Positions 56,123-64,000 of a DNA stretch of 64,000 nt are shown here, in pieces. The stretch spans positions 248,001 to 312,000 of the forward strand of contig CAVWEM010000005.1 of assembly GCA_963753955.1 (NCBI GenBank), read 5' to 3'. Made by a program: the position numbers and the translations under genes. Source of the DNA: Methylumidiphilus sp963753955. GTDB taxonomy: Bacteria > Pseudomonadota > Gammaproteobacteria > Methylococcales > Methylococcaceae. The notes under the pieces were generated by a model. That model saw only the letters and a list, made by a program, of their open reading frames with translations, searched no databases and was not told where the DNA came from. Each line of letters starts with the position of its first letter. The first letter of the stretch is position 1.

Positions 56123-57630
56123 CCCGGCATTATGCAACTCAATCACCGACCAATCCGTATCTTGTTTGGCTTTCGCCCCGTCGTTGCGGTGGCAGGACAG
56201 CCTGTCCAGATAGGCTTGATCCACATCGCCGGTGACATATTCCCCGTCAAAACATGAGGTATCGAAGCGTTCGATGGCGGGGTTGCCTTTTTGCACCGCT
56301 TCGATCAGGTCGTCCAAATCTTGGTACAGCAGCCAATCGCAGCCTAGCTCTTCCTGAATCTCTTTTTCCATGCGGCCATGGGCGATGAGTTCTTCCGCCG
56401 CCGGCATGTCGATGCCGTAGACATTCGGATAGCGCACTGGCGGCGAGGCGGAGGCGAAGAAGACTTGGCGCGCGCCGGCGTCGCGGGCCATCTGGATGAT
56501 CTGCATCGAGGTGGTGCCACGCACGATGGAGTCGTCCACCAGCATCACGTTCTTGCCTTTGAATTCCAGGTCAATGGCGTTGAGCTTCTGGCGCACGGAT
56601 TTTTCGCGCAATTTCTGCCCCGGCATGATGAAAGTGCGGCCGATGTAGCGGTTTTTGATGAAACCCTCGCTGTATTTCACGCCCAGCCGGTTCGCCAATT
56701 GCAGAGCGGAGGTGCGGCTGGTGTCGGGGATGGGGATGACGGCGTCAATGCCGTGATCCGGGCGTTCGCGCAGGATCTTGTCGGCCAGCTTGTCACCCAT
56801 GCGCAGCCTTGCCTTGTAGACGGACACATCATCGATCTTGGAGTCGGGCCGGGCAAAATAGACATACTCGAAGATGCAAGGCGAATACACCGGGTTGTCC
56901 GCGCATTGGCGGGTGCGCAATTTGCCGTCTTTCTCGATGACGATGGTCTCGCCCGGCTGGACGTCGCGCACCAGCTTGAAGCCCAGCACATCCAGGGCCA
57001 CACTTTCCGAGGCGATCATGTAATCCACGCCTTTGTCCGTATGCCGCTCGCCATAGACCAGAGGGCCGGATGCCGAAGGGTCGCGGAAAGCGATGATGCC
57101 GAAACCGGTTATCATCGCGACCACGGCATACGCGCCTCGGCAACGCCGATGCACGCGCCGCGACAGCTGGGAACACATCGTCCGCGCCGATACGCAGCTT
57201 GCCGATCTCTTGCAATTCATGGGCGAAGACATTCAGCAAGACTTCCGAATCCGAATCGGTGTTGATGTGGCGCTGGTCTTCCTGAAACAGATCGTGCTTG
57301 AGCGCCTGCGGCGTTGGTGAGGTTGCCGTTGTGCGCCAAGGCAATGCCGTAAGGCGAGTTGACGTAGAACGGCTGGGCCTCGGCGGAGCTGGTGCAACCG
57401 GCTGTCGGGTAACGCACATGGGCGATGCCCATCTTGCCGGGCAGACTGCGCATGTGGCGGGTATGGAACACATCGCGCACCAAGCCGCTATCCTTGCGTA
57501 AATGGAAGCGATCGCCTTCGCAGGTGACGATGCCTGCGGCGTCCTGGCCTCGATGTTGCAAAACGGTCAAAGCCTCGTAAAGCTCCTGATTGACGTTTTC
57601 GCTGGAAACAATGCCGGCAATGCCACACAT
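56120..57630 (-). CDS. purF: amidophosphoribosyltransferase PurF, two frameshifts
   Basis: First committed enzyme of purine synthesis, adding glutamine-derived ammonia to PRPP. The N-terminal nucleophile cysteine follows the start (MCGIAGIVSSENVN), and HRGQDAAGIVT and NGNLTN are present. The frame shifts near 57312 (ALKHDLFQEDQRHINTDSDSEVLLNVF continues in another) and near 57165. The rest is intact, including VIPIPDTSRTSALQLANRLG, the PRPP loop VMLVDDSIVRGTTS and AHGRMEKEIQ. Essential for purine prototrophy, so the breaks are probably sequence errors. Confidence 0.9.
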
Positions 57631-57636
57631 ATCGGT

Positions 57637-58170
57637 TTACCTTTTTAGGATTGCTTCGGGAAATTTGACTTTGGATGCGAGGCCGTCAGGAATCTGGCCG
57701 CGCAGCCACACGGCCAAGGCTTGGAACGGGGGGATCAATTTGGATTGCTTCCACCAAGGCTGTTCGGGTAGCGGGGTCACCCCCGCCAGCAACACCAAGA
57801 CCGCCGCGATCAACGCCCCCCGTGCCACGCCGAACAGCAGGCCGGACAGTCGGTCTGCGCCGTCCAAGCCAGTGGACGACACCAGCTTGCCCAGCACAAA
57901 AACCACTAGGCCACCCGCCATCAGGACACCGATGAAAACCAGCACGAAGGACACGGCCATGCGCGCGGATTCCAGAGCAATCGCATGTTCCAGATACACG
58001 GAAAGCGCGGGGTTGTAATGCAAGGCCATCCAGCCGGCACCCGCCCACAGCCCCAAGGAAAACACCTCCCGGACCAGGCCACGCATCAGGCCGATGAAGG
58101 CAGACAGGCCGATCAAACCGAGAATGCAATAATCCACCCAGATCAAACCAGTCAAACCAACGGCGTTCAC
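57637..58170 (-). CDS. cvpA: CvpA family inner-membrane protein
   Basis: A 177-residue protein with about four membrane segments (IWVDYCILGLIGLSAFIGLMRGL, MAVSFVLVFIGVLMAGGLVVFVLG, LSGLLFGVARGALIAAVLVLLAG). The conserved GLVREVFSLG follows the first helix. CvpA was named for colicin V production and lies upstream of purF in most gammaproteobacteria; its own activity is unclear. The purF start is 6 bp after its stop. Confidence 0.92.
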   Translation of the reverse strand: MNAVGLTGLIWVDYCILGLIGLSAFIGLMRGLVREVFSLGLWAGAGWMALHYNPALSVYLEHAIALESARMAVSFVLVFIGVLMAGGLVVFVLGKLVSSTGLDGADRLSGLLFGVARGALIAAVLVLLAGVTPLPEQPWWKQSKLIPPFQALAVWLRGQIPDGLASKVKFPEAILKR

Positions 58171-58197
58171 ATCGCTAACCTACAAGGCATCATCAAC

Positions 58198-59370
58198 TTA
58201 GCGACGCGGCGTGATGATGCCATTGATGCCGGTGCTCCCTTCGATTTGCTTCAAGGTTTCCTCGGCGCGGCCGCGATCATGCTCGGCTCCGACCTGGACC
58301 TTATAAACCGAGCCATGCTCGCCATGCACAGCCTGCACGGAGGCTGGGAATTTTGATTGTTTGAGCTTCTCCGCCAAACCTTTCGCGGCGGCTTCGTCGG
58401 TGAAGCTGCCGGCCTGGATCACCCAGGCGGTGGGCTTCTTCGCCTTGACCACTGTAGGCTTGGGTGGCCGCACAGGGGTGGCCGGGCTGGATTCCGGCTT
58501 TTTCAACGTAGCCGCCGCAGGCCGGGCGGAAGGTGCCGCCGAAAGTTTGGGTTTAGTCGATTGGGTCTCCGCTTTCGCGGGGACGGGAACCGGTTCGCCT
58601 TCATCGTCGGGTTCCCGTACTGGAGCGGTGACTTTCGGCTTGTTGACCTTGACCGTCTTGATGGCCGGACGCTGGGATTCGGTCGATTTGACAGTTTCCG
58701 GCTTTTTAATGGCGTCCGGTTTTCCCGTCACAGTCGCCGCCGGTCTCACAGCAGGCTTGGGTTTTGCCGACAGGGTTCCCGCTTTCGTGGGGCCAGGAAC
58801 TGGTTCGACACGGGGCCCGGCGTTAGCCGATGGCCTGGACGAGGGTGTCACGGCCTGCTTTGACGCCGGGAACTGCCCCGGTTCGATCATATGCTTCACA
58901 GGTGGCAGCGCGGATTTGGGCGTTTGGTCTAGCACCGGCGGCGCTGTTTCGTTTGACCGGGTCGCCTGGCCTGTGTTTTCGGCGGGGGTTGCAGCCTCCG
59001 GATTGTCCTCCTCTCCACCATTCAGCGTGCCAATGGTTTCGCCGCCCTTCCCGTCTTTAGACACCTTAAGCGCAGCCGGGTTGGATGCGTTGGGATTGGG
59101 CAAGGCTTCATCATCCAAAGGGACGATCTTGTAACCACTCTCAGGCGGCGCACTTTTTTTGGTTTCCTCCTGCTCCTTTTCCACGAGGTCTTCCGCCGTC
59201 TTCGGCAGATCCAGGGGTTTTTCCAACACATCCTCAGGAATGGGAGGAATGCCTGCGCTGGAGATATTACCCTTGTCGTCAGACTTGTCGAATAACATGG
59301 GTAAGAATATGACGACCAAGGCAACGGCGATGGTCACTCCGATCAGACGCTGTTTCAATTGCGGTTCCAT
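58198..59370 (-). CDS. SPOR-domain protein, DedD-like
   Basis: A 390-residue protein with one N-terminal membrane helix (RLIGVTIAVALVVIFLPMLF), a long Pro/Lys/Thr-rich periplasmic linker, and a C-terminal SPOR domain (TAWVIQAGSFTDEAAAKGLAEKL, SVYKVQVGAEHDRGRAEETL). SPOR domains bind denuded glycan strands at the septum. The position between folC and cvpA is that of dedD. The linker is longer than in E. coli and contains repeated KPK motifs. Confidence 0.87.
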   Translation of the reverse strand: MEPQLKQRLIGVTIAVALVVIFLPMLFDKSDDKGNISSAGIPPIPEDVLEKPLDLPKTAEDLVEKEQEETKKSAPPESGYKIVPLDDEALPNPNASNPAALKVSKDGKGGETIGTLNGGEEDNPEAATPAENTGQATRSNETAPPVLDQTPKSALPPVKHMIEPGQFPASKQAVTPSSRPSANAGPRVEPVPGPTKAGTLSAKPKPAVRPAATVTGKPDAIKKPETVKSTESQRPAIKTVKVNKPKVTAPVREPDDEGEPVPVPAKAETQSTKPKLSAAPSARPAAATLKKPESSPATPVRPPKPTVVKAKKPTAWVIQAGSFTDEAAAKGLAEKLKQSKFPASVQAVHGEHGSVYKVQVGAEHDRGRAEETLKQIEGSTGINGIITPRR

Positions 59371-59390
59371 CTGGTTACCTTTGGGGAAAT

Positions 59391-60656
59391 CTAAGGGTTA
59401 AGGGCTAGAAACTCTGAGACCAAGGGAAAAGTGCCGAAGACCACGACCAGCCCGCCCTCCGGCGCGTTCATCTTGGCCGCCGCGAAGGCGTCAGTCGCCT
59501 GGGCAAATCCGCCGTCCACATTCGCGACGGACAGCCCGGCAAGCACCGCCTTGATCTCGGACTCAGAAGCCGTGCGCGGAAGAGGAATAGGCGCCAGATA
59601 CCAGCGCTCGACCAGTTCCTTAAGCGGATTGACGACGCCGACGATATCTTTGTCCCGCATGATGGCGAAAACCGCATGGATACGCCTGCCTGGGAAGCGC
59701 TCGCGCAAATAACCGGCCAGGATTCCAGCCGCTTGCGGGTTGTGCGCCACATCCACCAATACCGGCACAGGGCCGTCGAAATATTGGAAACGCCCCGCCA
59801 GTTTGACCGTCTCCAAGCCCCTGCGGATGGCAGCCTCGGACACTGGCTTTTGCGGCTCAATCAAACGCAACAACTGGATCACGGCAGCGGCATTGAGCAG
59901 TTGATGCTCGCCGGCGAGACCCGGCAATGGCAATCCATCCAGACGTCCGCCCGAGCCGAACCAGTTCCAGCCGTTTTCGATGCGCCCGTAACCGAATTCC
60001 TTTCCTTGACAGGACAAGGCAATACCTTGGTCTTCGGCGAAATTGAGCAAACTCTGCGGAGGTCGCGGATCGCCGATCACAGCGGGCCTGCCAGGGCGGA
60101 GTACGCCGACTTTTTCCAGCGCAATGGCCTCGCGGCTGTCGCCGAACCAGTCCCGGTGATCAATGTCGATGCTGGCGATCAGGGCGGCGTCTGCGTCGAT
60201 GATATTCACCGCATCCAGCCGTCCGCCCAGCCCAACCTCCAGGATTTGCACATCCAAGGCGGCTTGGGAAAACAGATCCAGGGCCGCCAAGGTGCCAAAC
60301 TCAAAGAAGCTCAGGCTGGTGTCCCCCCGCGCCCGGTCAATGCGCTCGAAGACTTCGCACAGCACCGCATCCTCCGCGCATTCTCCATCAATCTGGATAC
60401 GTTCGTTATAACGCAGCAGATGGGGCGAAGTGTAAGCGCCCACACGGTAGCCTGCCGAGCGCAAGATAGCGCCGAGCAAGGCGACGCTGGAACCTTTGCC
60501 ATTGGTGCCGGCGACGGTGAGCGTGAAAGGAACCCTGCGCTGTGGAATCTGTAACGCTTGGTAAACCTTGCGAACCCGCGCCAGCCCCAGATCGATGGAT
60601 TTGGGATGCAGCATTTCCTGCCAGAGCAGCCACTCACTCAACGTGGCGAAGCGCAT
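59391..60656 (-). CDS. folC: dihydrofolate synthase / folylpolyglutamate synthase
   Basis: About 421 residues from the ATG of MRFATLSEWLLWQ; the open frame extends 22 codons into accD and I reject that part. The Mur-ligase-type ATP site is VAGTNGKGSSVALLGAILRSAGY, with YTSPHLLRYNERI, VGLGGRLDAVN and the carbamylated-lysine region. FDGPVPVLVDVAHNPQAAGIL is also typical. It adds glutamate to dihydropteroate and folates. The gap after accD is 13 bp. Confidence 0.92.
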   Translation of the reverse strand: MRFATLSEWLLWQEMLHPKSIDLGLARVRKVYQALQIPQRRVPFTLTVAGTNGKGSSVALLGAILRSAGYRVGAYTSPHLLRYNERIQIDGECAEDAVLCEVFERIDRARGDTSLSFFEFGTLAALDLFSQAALDVQILEVGLGGRLDAVNIIDADAALIASIDIDHRDWFGDSREAIALEKVGVLRPGRPAVIGDPRPPQSLLNFAEDQGIALSCQGKEFGYGRIENGWNWFGSGGRLDGLPLPGLAGEHQLLNAAAVIQLLRLIEPQKPVSEAAIRRGLETVKLAGRFQYFDGPVPVLVDVAHNPQAAGILAGYLRERFPGRRIHAVFAIMRDKDIVGVVNPLKELVERWYLAPIPLPRTASESEIKAVLAGLSVANVDGGFAQATDAFAAAKMNAPEGGLVVVFGTFPLVSEFLALNP

Positions 60657-60669
60657 CGGGATACGGATG

Positions 60670-61572
60670 TCAGGTGTCCTCGCCGACCACCGCATTACCC
60701 GAGGCCACATCTGCGTCGCCATTGTGCATGAGTAAGTCCAGCAGGTCGGCGATGCGATCCCGCATCTCGCGCCGGTCGACGATCATATCGATGGCACCAT
60801 GCTCCAACAGGAACTCACTACGTTGGAAGCCCTCTGGCAGTTTCTCGCGCACGGTCTGCTCAATGACGCGAGGCCCGGCGAAACCGATCAACGCGCCCGG
60901 CTCGCCAATGTTGATGTCACCCAACATGGCCAGGCTTGCGGAAACGCCACCCATGGTCGGATCAGTCATCACCGAGATGAAAGGCAGCCCGGCATCGGCC
61001 ATTTTTGCCAATACAGCGCTGGTCTTGGACATCTGGAACAGCGACAACAGGGATTCCTGCATCCGCGCACCCCCGCTGGCCGAGAAACAGACCAGCGGAA
61101 TCTTCTCTTCCAGGCAGAGATTGGCACCGCGCACAAAACGCTCACCCACCACAGCTCCCATTGAGCCCGCCATGAACTCAAAATTGAACGCCACCGCGAC
61201 CACGGGCCGACCTTTCAGTTCGCCGCACAGCACGATCAGGGCATCCTTTTCGCCGGTTTGCTTTTGCGCCTGGGCCAGGCGGTCTTTGTATCTCTTGCTA
61301 TCCTTGAACTTTAACGGATCGGTCGGCCCCAGGTTGTCGCCAATCTCCCGGCGATTCTCCGTATCCAGGAAAGCATGCAGGCGTTTGCGCGCCTGTATGC
61401 GCATATGATGGCTGCATCTCGGGCATACATCCAGATTGCGCTCCACTTCGGCGCGATACAGGATGGAGCCGCAATGATCGCACTTGCACCACAAGCCTTC
61501 CGGAACGGTGCTCTTGCTGGATGCGTCGGTGCGTATCTTCGACAATATCGTTTTGTGGAACCAACTGCTCAC
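60670..61572 (-). CDS. accD: acetyl-CoA carboxylase carboxyltransferase subunit beta
   Basis: A 300-residue subunit with the N-terminal zinc finger CDHCGSILYRAEVERNLDVCPRC that binds RNA and shapes the active site. The crotonase-like domain has FEFMAGSMGAVVGERFVRG, CFSASGGARMQESLLSLFQM and MLGDINIGEPGALIGFAGPRV. It carries out the transfer of CO2 to acetyl-CoA with AccA. Intact; follows trpA by 18 bp. Confidence 0.95.
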   Translation of the reverse strand: MSSWFHKTILSKIRTDASSKSTVPEGLWCKCDHCGSILYRAEVERNLDVCPRCSHHMRIQARKRLHAFLDTENRREIGDNLGPTDPLKFKDSKRYKDRLAQAQKQTGEKDALIVLCGELKGRPVVAVAFNFEFMAGSMGAVVGERFVRGANLCLEEKIPLVCFSASGGARMQESLLSLFQMSKTSAVLAKMADAGLPFISVMTDPTMGGVSASLAMLGDINIGEPGALIGFAGPRVIEQTVREKLPEGFQRSEFLLEHGAIDMIVDRREMRDRIADLLDLLMHNGDADVASGNAVVGEDT

Positions 61573-61590
61573 TTTAGCCCCCTCCGATTT

Positions 61591-62394
61591 TCAGGCGTCC
61601 AGCGCGGTGCGCATGGAACGGAGCAAGGCAGTGATTTCGTTCAATGCCCGTTCGGTGTCTTCACCCGCCGCCTCGATCTTGCCCACCAAGGCGCTGCCCA
61701 CCACCACGCCGTCGCCCAACCGGGCCACCGCAGCCGCCGTCTCGGCATCCTTGACACCGAAACCGACGCCGATGGGCAGGCTGGTCAATTGGCGGATTTC
61801 GGCGAGCTTGCGCGCGATATCGCCAAGATCCAAGTGCGACGCCCCGGTGACGCCTTTGAGGGAAACATAATACAGGTATCCGCGCCCCAGTTGCCCCATT
61901 TTGCGGATGCGCTCGGCGGTGCTGTTCGGGGCCAGCAGGAAGATCGGGGCAATCCCCGCCTCGTCCAGCAGTCCGATGAATTCCTCGGACTCCTCCGGCG
62001 GCATGTCCACGGTCAGCACACCGTCCACGCCGACTTCCTTCGCCTTGCCGACGAACGCTTTATAACCCAGGGCTTCCACCGGGTTCAAATACCCCATCAA
62101 CACGATGGGAGTGACAGCGTCTTTCTGGCGGAACTCACGCACCAGTTCCAGCGCCTTGCGCAGGCTCATCTTGTGCGCCAATGCGCGTTCCGAGGCCCTT
62201 TGGATCACCGGGCCGTCGGCCATGGGATCGGAAAACGGAACGCCCAATTCGATGATGTCGGCCCCAGCTTCGACCATGGCATGGAGGGCGGGGACAGTGA
62301 AACTGGGATGGGGATCGCCGGCGGAGATGAATGGGATCAAGGCTTTGCGCCCGGCTTGGCGCAATTCAAAAAACTTCGCAGTAATTCGGCTCAC
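61591..62394 (-). CDS. trpA: tryptophan synthase alpha subunit
   Basis: A 267-residue TIM-barrel lyase that splits indole-3-glycerol phosphate and passes indole to TrpB. The catalytic glutamate 49 (ADIIELGVPFSDP) and aspartate 60 (MADGPVIQ) match E. coli numbering. Its ATG overlaps the trpB stop codon by 4 bp. Intact. Confidence 0.95.
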   Translation of the reverse strand: MSRITAKFFELRQAGRKALIPFISAGDPHPSFTVPALHAMVEAGADIIELGVPFSDPMADGPVIQRASERALAHKMSLRKALELVREFRQKDAVTPIVLMGYLNPVEALGYKAFVGKAKEVGVDGVLTVDMPPEESEEFIGLLDEAGIAPIFLLAPNSTAERIRKMGQLGRGYLYYVSLKGVTGASHLDLGDIARKLAEIRQLTSLPIGVGFGVKDAETAAAVARLGDGVVVGSALVGKIEAAGEDTERALNEITALLRSMRTALDA

Positions 62395-63602
62395 AGGGTG
62401 ATTCCTTCGCGGGCGGCTATGGTGTTGATGTCTTTATCGCCCCTGCCCGACAGGTTGACCAGGATGTTTTGATCCTTGCCCAAGGTCGGTGCCAGCTTCA
62501 TGGCATAGGCAATGGCATGGCTGGACTCCAGGGCGGGGATGATGCCTTCCAGCCGGGTCAGGGCGTGGAAACCTTCCATGGCTTCGGCGTCAGTGATGCT
62601 GACATAGCGGGCGCGGCCCGAATCCTTCAGCCAAGCGTGTTCGGGGCCGACCCCCGGATAATCAAGGCCGGCGGAAATCGAGTGCGTCTCGATGATCTCG
62701 CCATCCTCGTCTTCCATCAAATAAGTGCGGTTGCCGTGCAACACACCCGGACGGCCCGCACTCAACGGCGCTGAATGGCGGCCGGTTGCTATGCCGTCGC
62801 CCGCCGCCTCGACACCGTGCATCGCCACTCCGTGGTCGTCGATGAAGGGATAAAACAAGCCGATGGCGTTGGAGCCGCCGCCCACGCAGGCGACCAGCAC
62901 GTCGGGCAGGCGTCCGGTCATCGCGGCCATCTGCTGCTTGGCCTCCCGCCCGATCACCGCCTGGAAGTCACGCACCATGGCGGGATAGGGATGCGGGCCG
63001 GCCACCGTGCCGATGATGTAAAAGGTGTTATCGACATTGGTCACCCAGTCGCGCATCGCTTCGTTGAGCGCATCCTTCAGCGTTTTCGAGCCAGACTCGA
63101 CCGGCACCACCGTTGCGCCTAGCAATTTCATCCGCAACACATTCGGCGCTTGCCGGGCCACATCCACCGAACCCATATACACCACACACTCTAGCCCCAA
63201 ACGGGCGGCGACCGTCGCCGTGGCCACGCCATGCTGACCGGCCCCGGTTTCTGCGATGATGCGGGGCTTGCCCATGCGCTTGGCAAGCAAGGCCTGGCCG
63301 ACGGTGTTGTTCACCTTGTGTGCGCCGGTGTGGTTCAGATCCTCGCGCTTGAGGAAAATCTGCGCCCCGCCCAATTCGCGGCTCAACCGCTCGGCATGGT
63401 AGACCGGCGAGGGGCGGCCCACATAATGCTCCAAGTCATAATCCAATTCCGCCAGGAATTCCGGATCTTTCATGTAACGGTAATACGCATCGGTCAACTC
63501 CCGAATGGGCAACATCAGGGTTTCGGCCACGAAGACCCCGCCGTAAGGGCCGAAATGGCCGTGCCGGTCGGGCAGATTGTAGTGTTCAGTTGCAATGGTC
63601 AA
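62391..63602 (-). CDS. trpB: tryptophan synthase beta subunit
   Basis: A 403-residue PLP enzyme that condenses indole with serine. The PLP lysine is at residue 96 in NHTGAHKVNN, and the phosphate-binding loop CVGGGSNAIG and ETGAGQHG are present. It overlaps the trpF stop by 17 bp and couples to trpA. Intact. Confidence 0.96.
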   Translation of the reverse strand: MTIATEHYNLPDRHGHFGPYGGVFVAETLMLPIRELTDAYYRYMKDPEFLAELDYDLEHYVGRPSPVYHAERLSRELGGAQIFLKREDLNHTGAHKVNNTVGQALLAKRMGKPRIIAETGAGQHGVATATVAARLGLECVVYMGSVDVARQAPNVLRMKLLGATVVPVESGSKTLKDALNEAMRDWVTNVDNTFYIIGTVAGPHPYPAMVRDFQAVIGREAKQQMAAMTGRLPDVLVACVGGGSNAIGLFYPFIDDHGVAMHGVEAAGDGIATGRHSAPLSAGRPGVLHGNRTYLMEDEDGEIIETHSISAGLDYPGVGPEHAWLKDSGRARYVSITDAEAMEGFHALTRLEGIIPALESSHAIAYAMKLAPTLGKDQNILVNLSGRGDKDINTIAAREGITL

Positions 63603-64000
63603 AATCTTGGACCTCTTTAAGAAACGCCGCCATTTTGTCTTTATCCTTGACGCCTTTCGCGGCCTCCACGCCGCTGCTCACATCCAGCCCGAAAGGCCGC
63701 ACTTGCCGCAAGGCAAGCCCCGCATTGCCAGGCCCAAGGCCACCGGCCAGAATCACCGGCAACGGGCAAAGCGGAGGAATCATCGCCCAATCGAAACTTT
63801 TTCCCGTGCCGCCTTTCGCCAGTCTGTCGTCGGCATCAAGCAGCAGGCCCGAAGCCGAGCGGTAGTCTGACGCGACCAGCGCCAGGTCGGTTCCCGGCGT
63901 CATGCGGACTGCCTTGATATAGGAACGGCCAAAGGCTTGGCAATAATCCGGACTTTCCTCGCCGTGAAACTGCAATAGGTCGATGCGCACCTGGCTCAAG
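63586..64000 (-). CDS. trpF: phosphoribosylanthranilate isomerase, 5' end outside the window
   Basis: The last 137 residues are visible. LLQFHGEE, the catalytic aspartate region LLLDAD and ILAGGLGPGNAGLAL, then GLDVSSGVE (phosphate binding) are typical of TrpF. The first third of the protein, including the catalytic cysteine, lies beyond the right edge. The frame is open to the end of the sequence. Confidence 0.93.
   Translation of the reverse strand, partial: LSQVRIDLLQFHGEESPDYCQAFGRSYIKAVRMTPGTDLALVASDYRSASGLLLDADDRLAKGGTGKSFDWAMIPPLCPLPVILAGGLGPGNAGLALRQVRPFGLDVSSGVEAAKGVKDKDKMAAFLKEVQDFDHCN

Overview
The window is a chromosomal segment of a gammaproteobacterium. Gene order supports this: trpF-trpB-trpA-accD-folC-SPOR-cvpA-purF-metZ, carA-carB-greA, yhbY divergent from rlmE-ftsH, tpiA-secG-tRNA-Leu, and rluC divergent from rne. 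The exosortase-A-associated genes and the dispersed CCCCTCTCCC/GGGAGAGGGG and GTTCCCACGC/GCGTGGGAAC palindromes fit methanotroph-like lineages such as Methylococcales. That finer placement is inference, and no marker gene in the window settles it.

Layout. 1-4.4 kb (minus strand): a secreted or membrane-anchored pair, nudF, sppA, a HAD phosphatase and rluC. 4.4-8.2 kb (plus): rne with a promoter and a long leader. 8.8-15.2 kb (minus): ispG, recQ and a GGDEF-EAL protein. 15.2-22.7 kb: a satellite of the exosortase/PEP-CTERM polysaccharide system, with a FeeM-like acyltransferase, an operon of acyl carrier protein, two exosortase-associated hydrolases, a TPR protein, a small PstS-like protein and an outer-membrane porin, and a polysaccharide deacetylase. 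No exosortase or PEP-CTERM substrate is present. 23-28.8 kb (plus): tpiA, secG, tRNA-Leu(GAG), tgt, yajC, secD, secF. 28.9-37.6 kb (minus): hypE, acylphosphatase, rlmL, yihY, a small membrane protein, ftsH, rlmE. yhbY follows on the plus strand.

Three normally tight conserved junctions carry accessory DNA. yhbY/greA (38-43.1 kb) holds DUF2283 genes, a candidate nuclease pair, a truncated IS5-type element, an 816-bp IS1-family element and a 1047-bp IS5-family element. carB/carA (47-50.2 kb) holds a UPF0175/PIN toxin-antitoxin pair whose toxin is split by a 142-bp MITE, a stand-alone UvrD/FBH1-like helicase and a ParE-like pair. metZ/purF (54.8-56.1 kb) holds a RelE-like pair, a HicB relic, an AAA-ATPase stub and nested palindromes.

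Many core genes (rne, tgt, yajC, secD, secF, rlmL, yihY, ftsH, ugd, metZ, purF) are broken by single-base indels, while long neighbours such as carB and recQ are intact. Several are essential in relatives, so most breaks are probably sequencing or consensus errors; I annotate those genes over their full reconstructed span. Broken genes in the accessory patches (DUF2283 copy, DUF3368 toxin, HicB, AAA stub, the orphan next to IS1) look like real decay.
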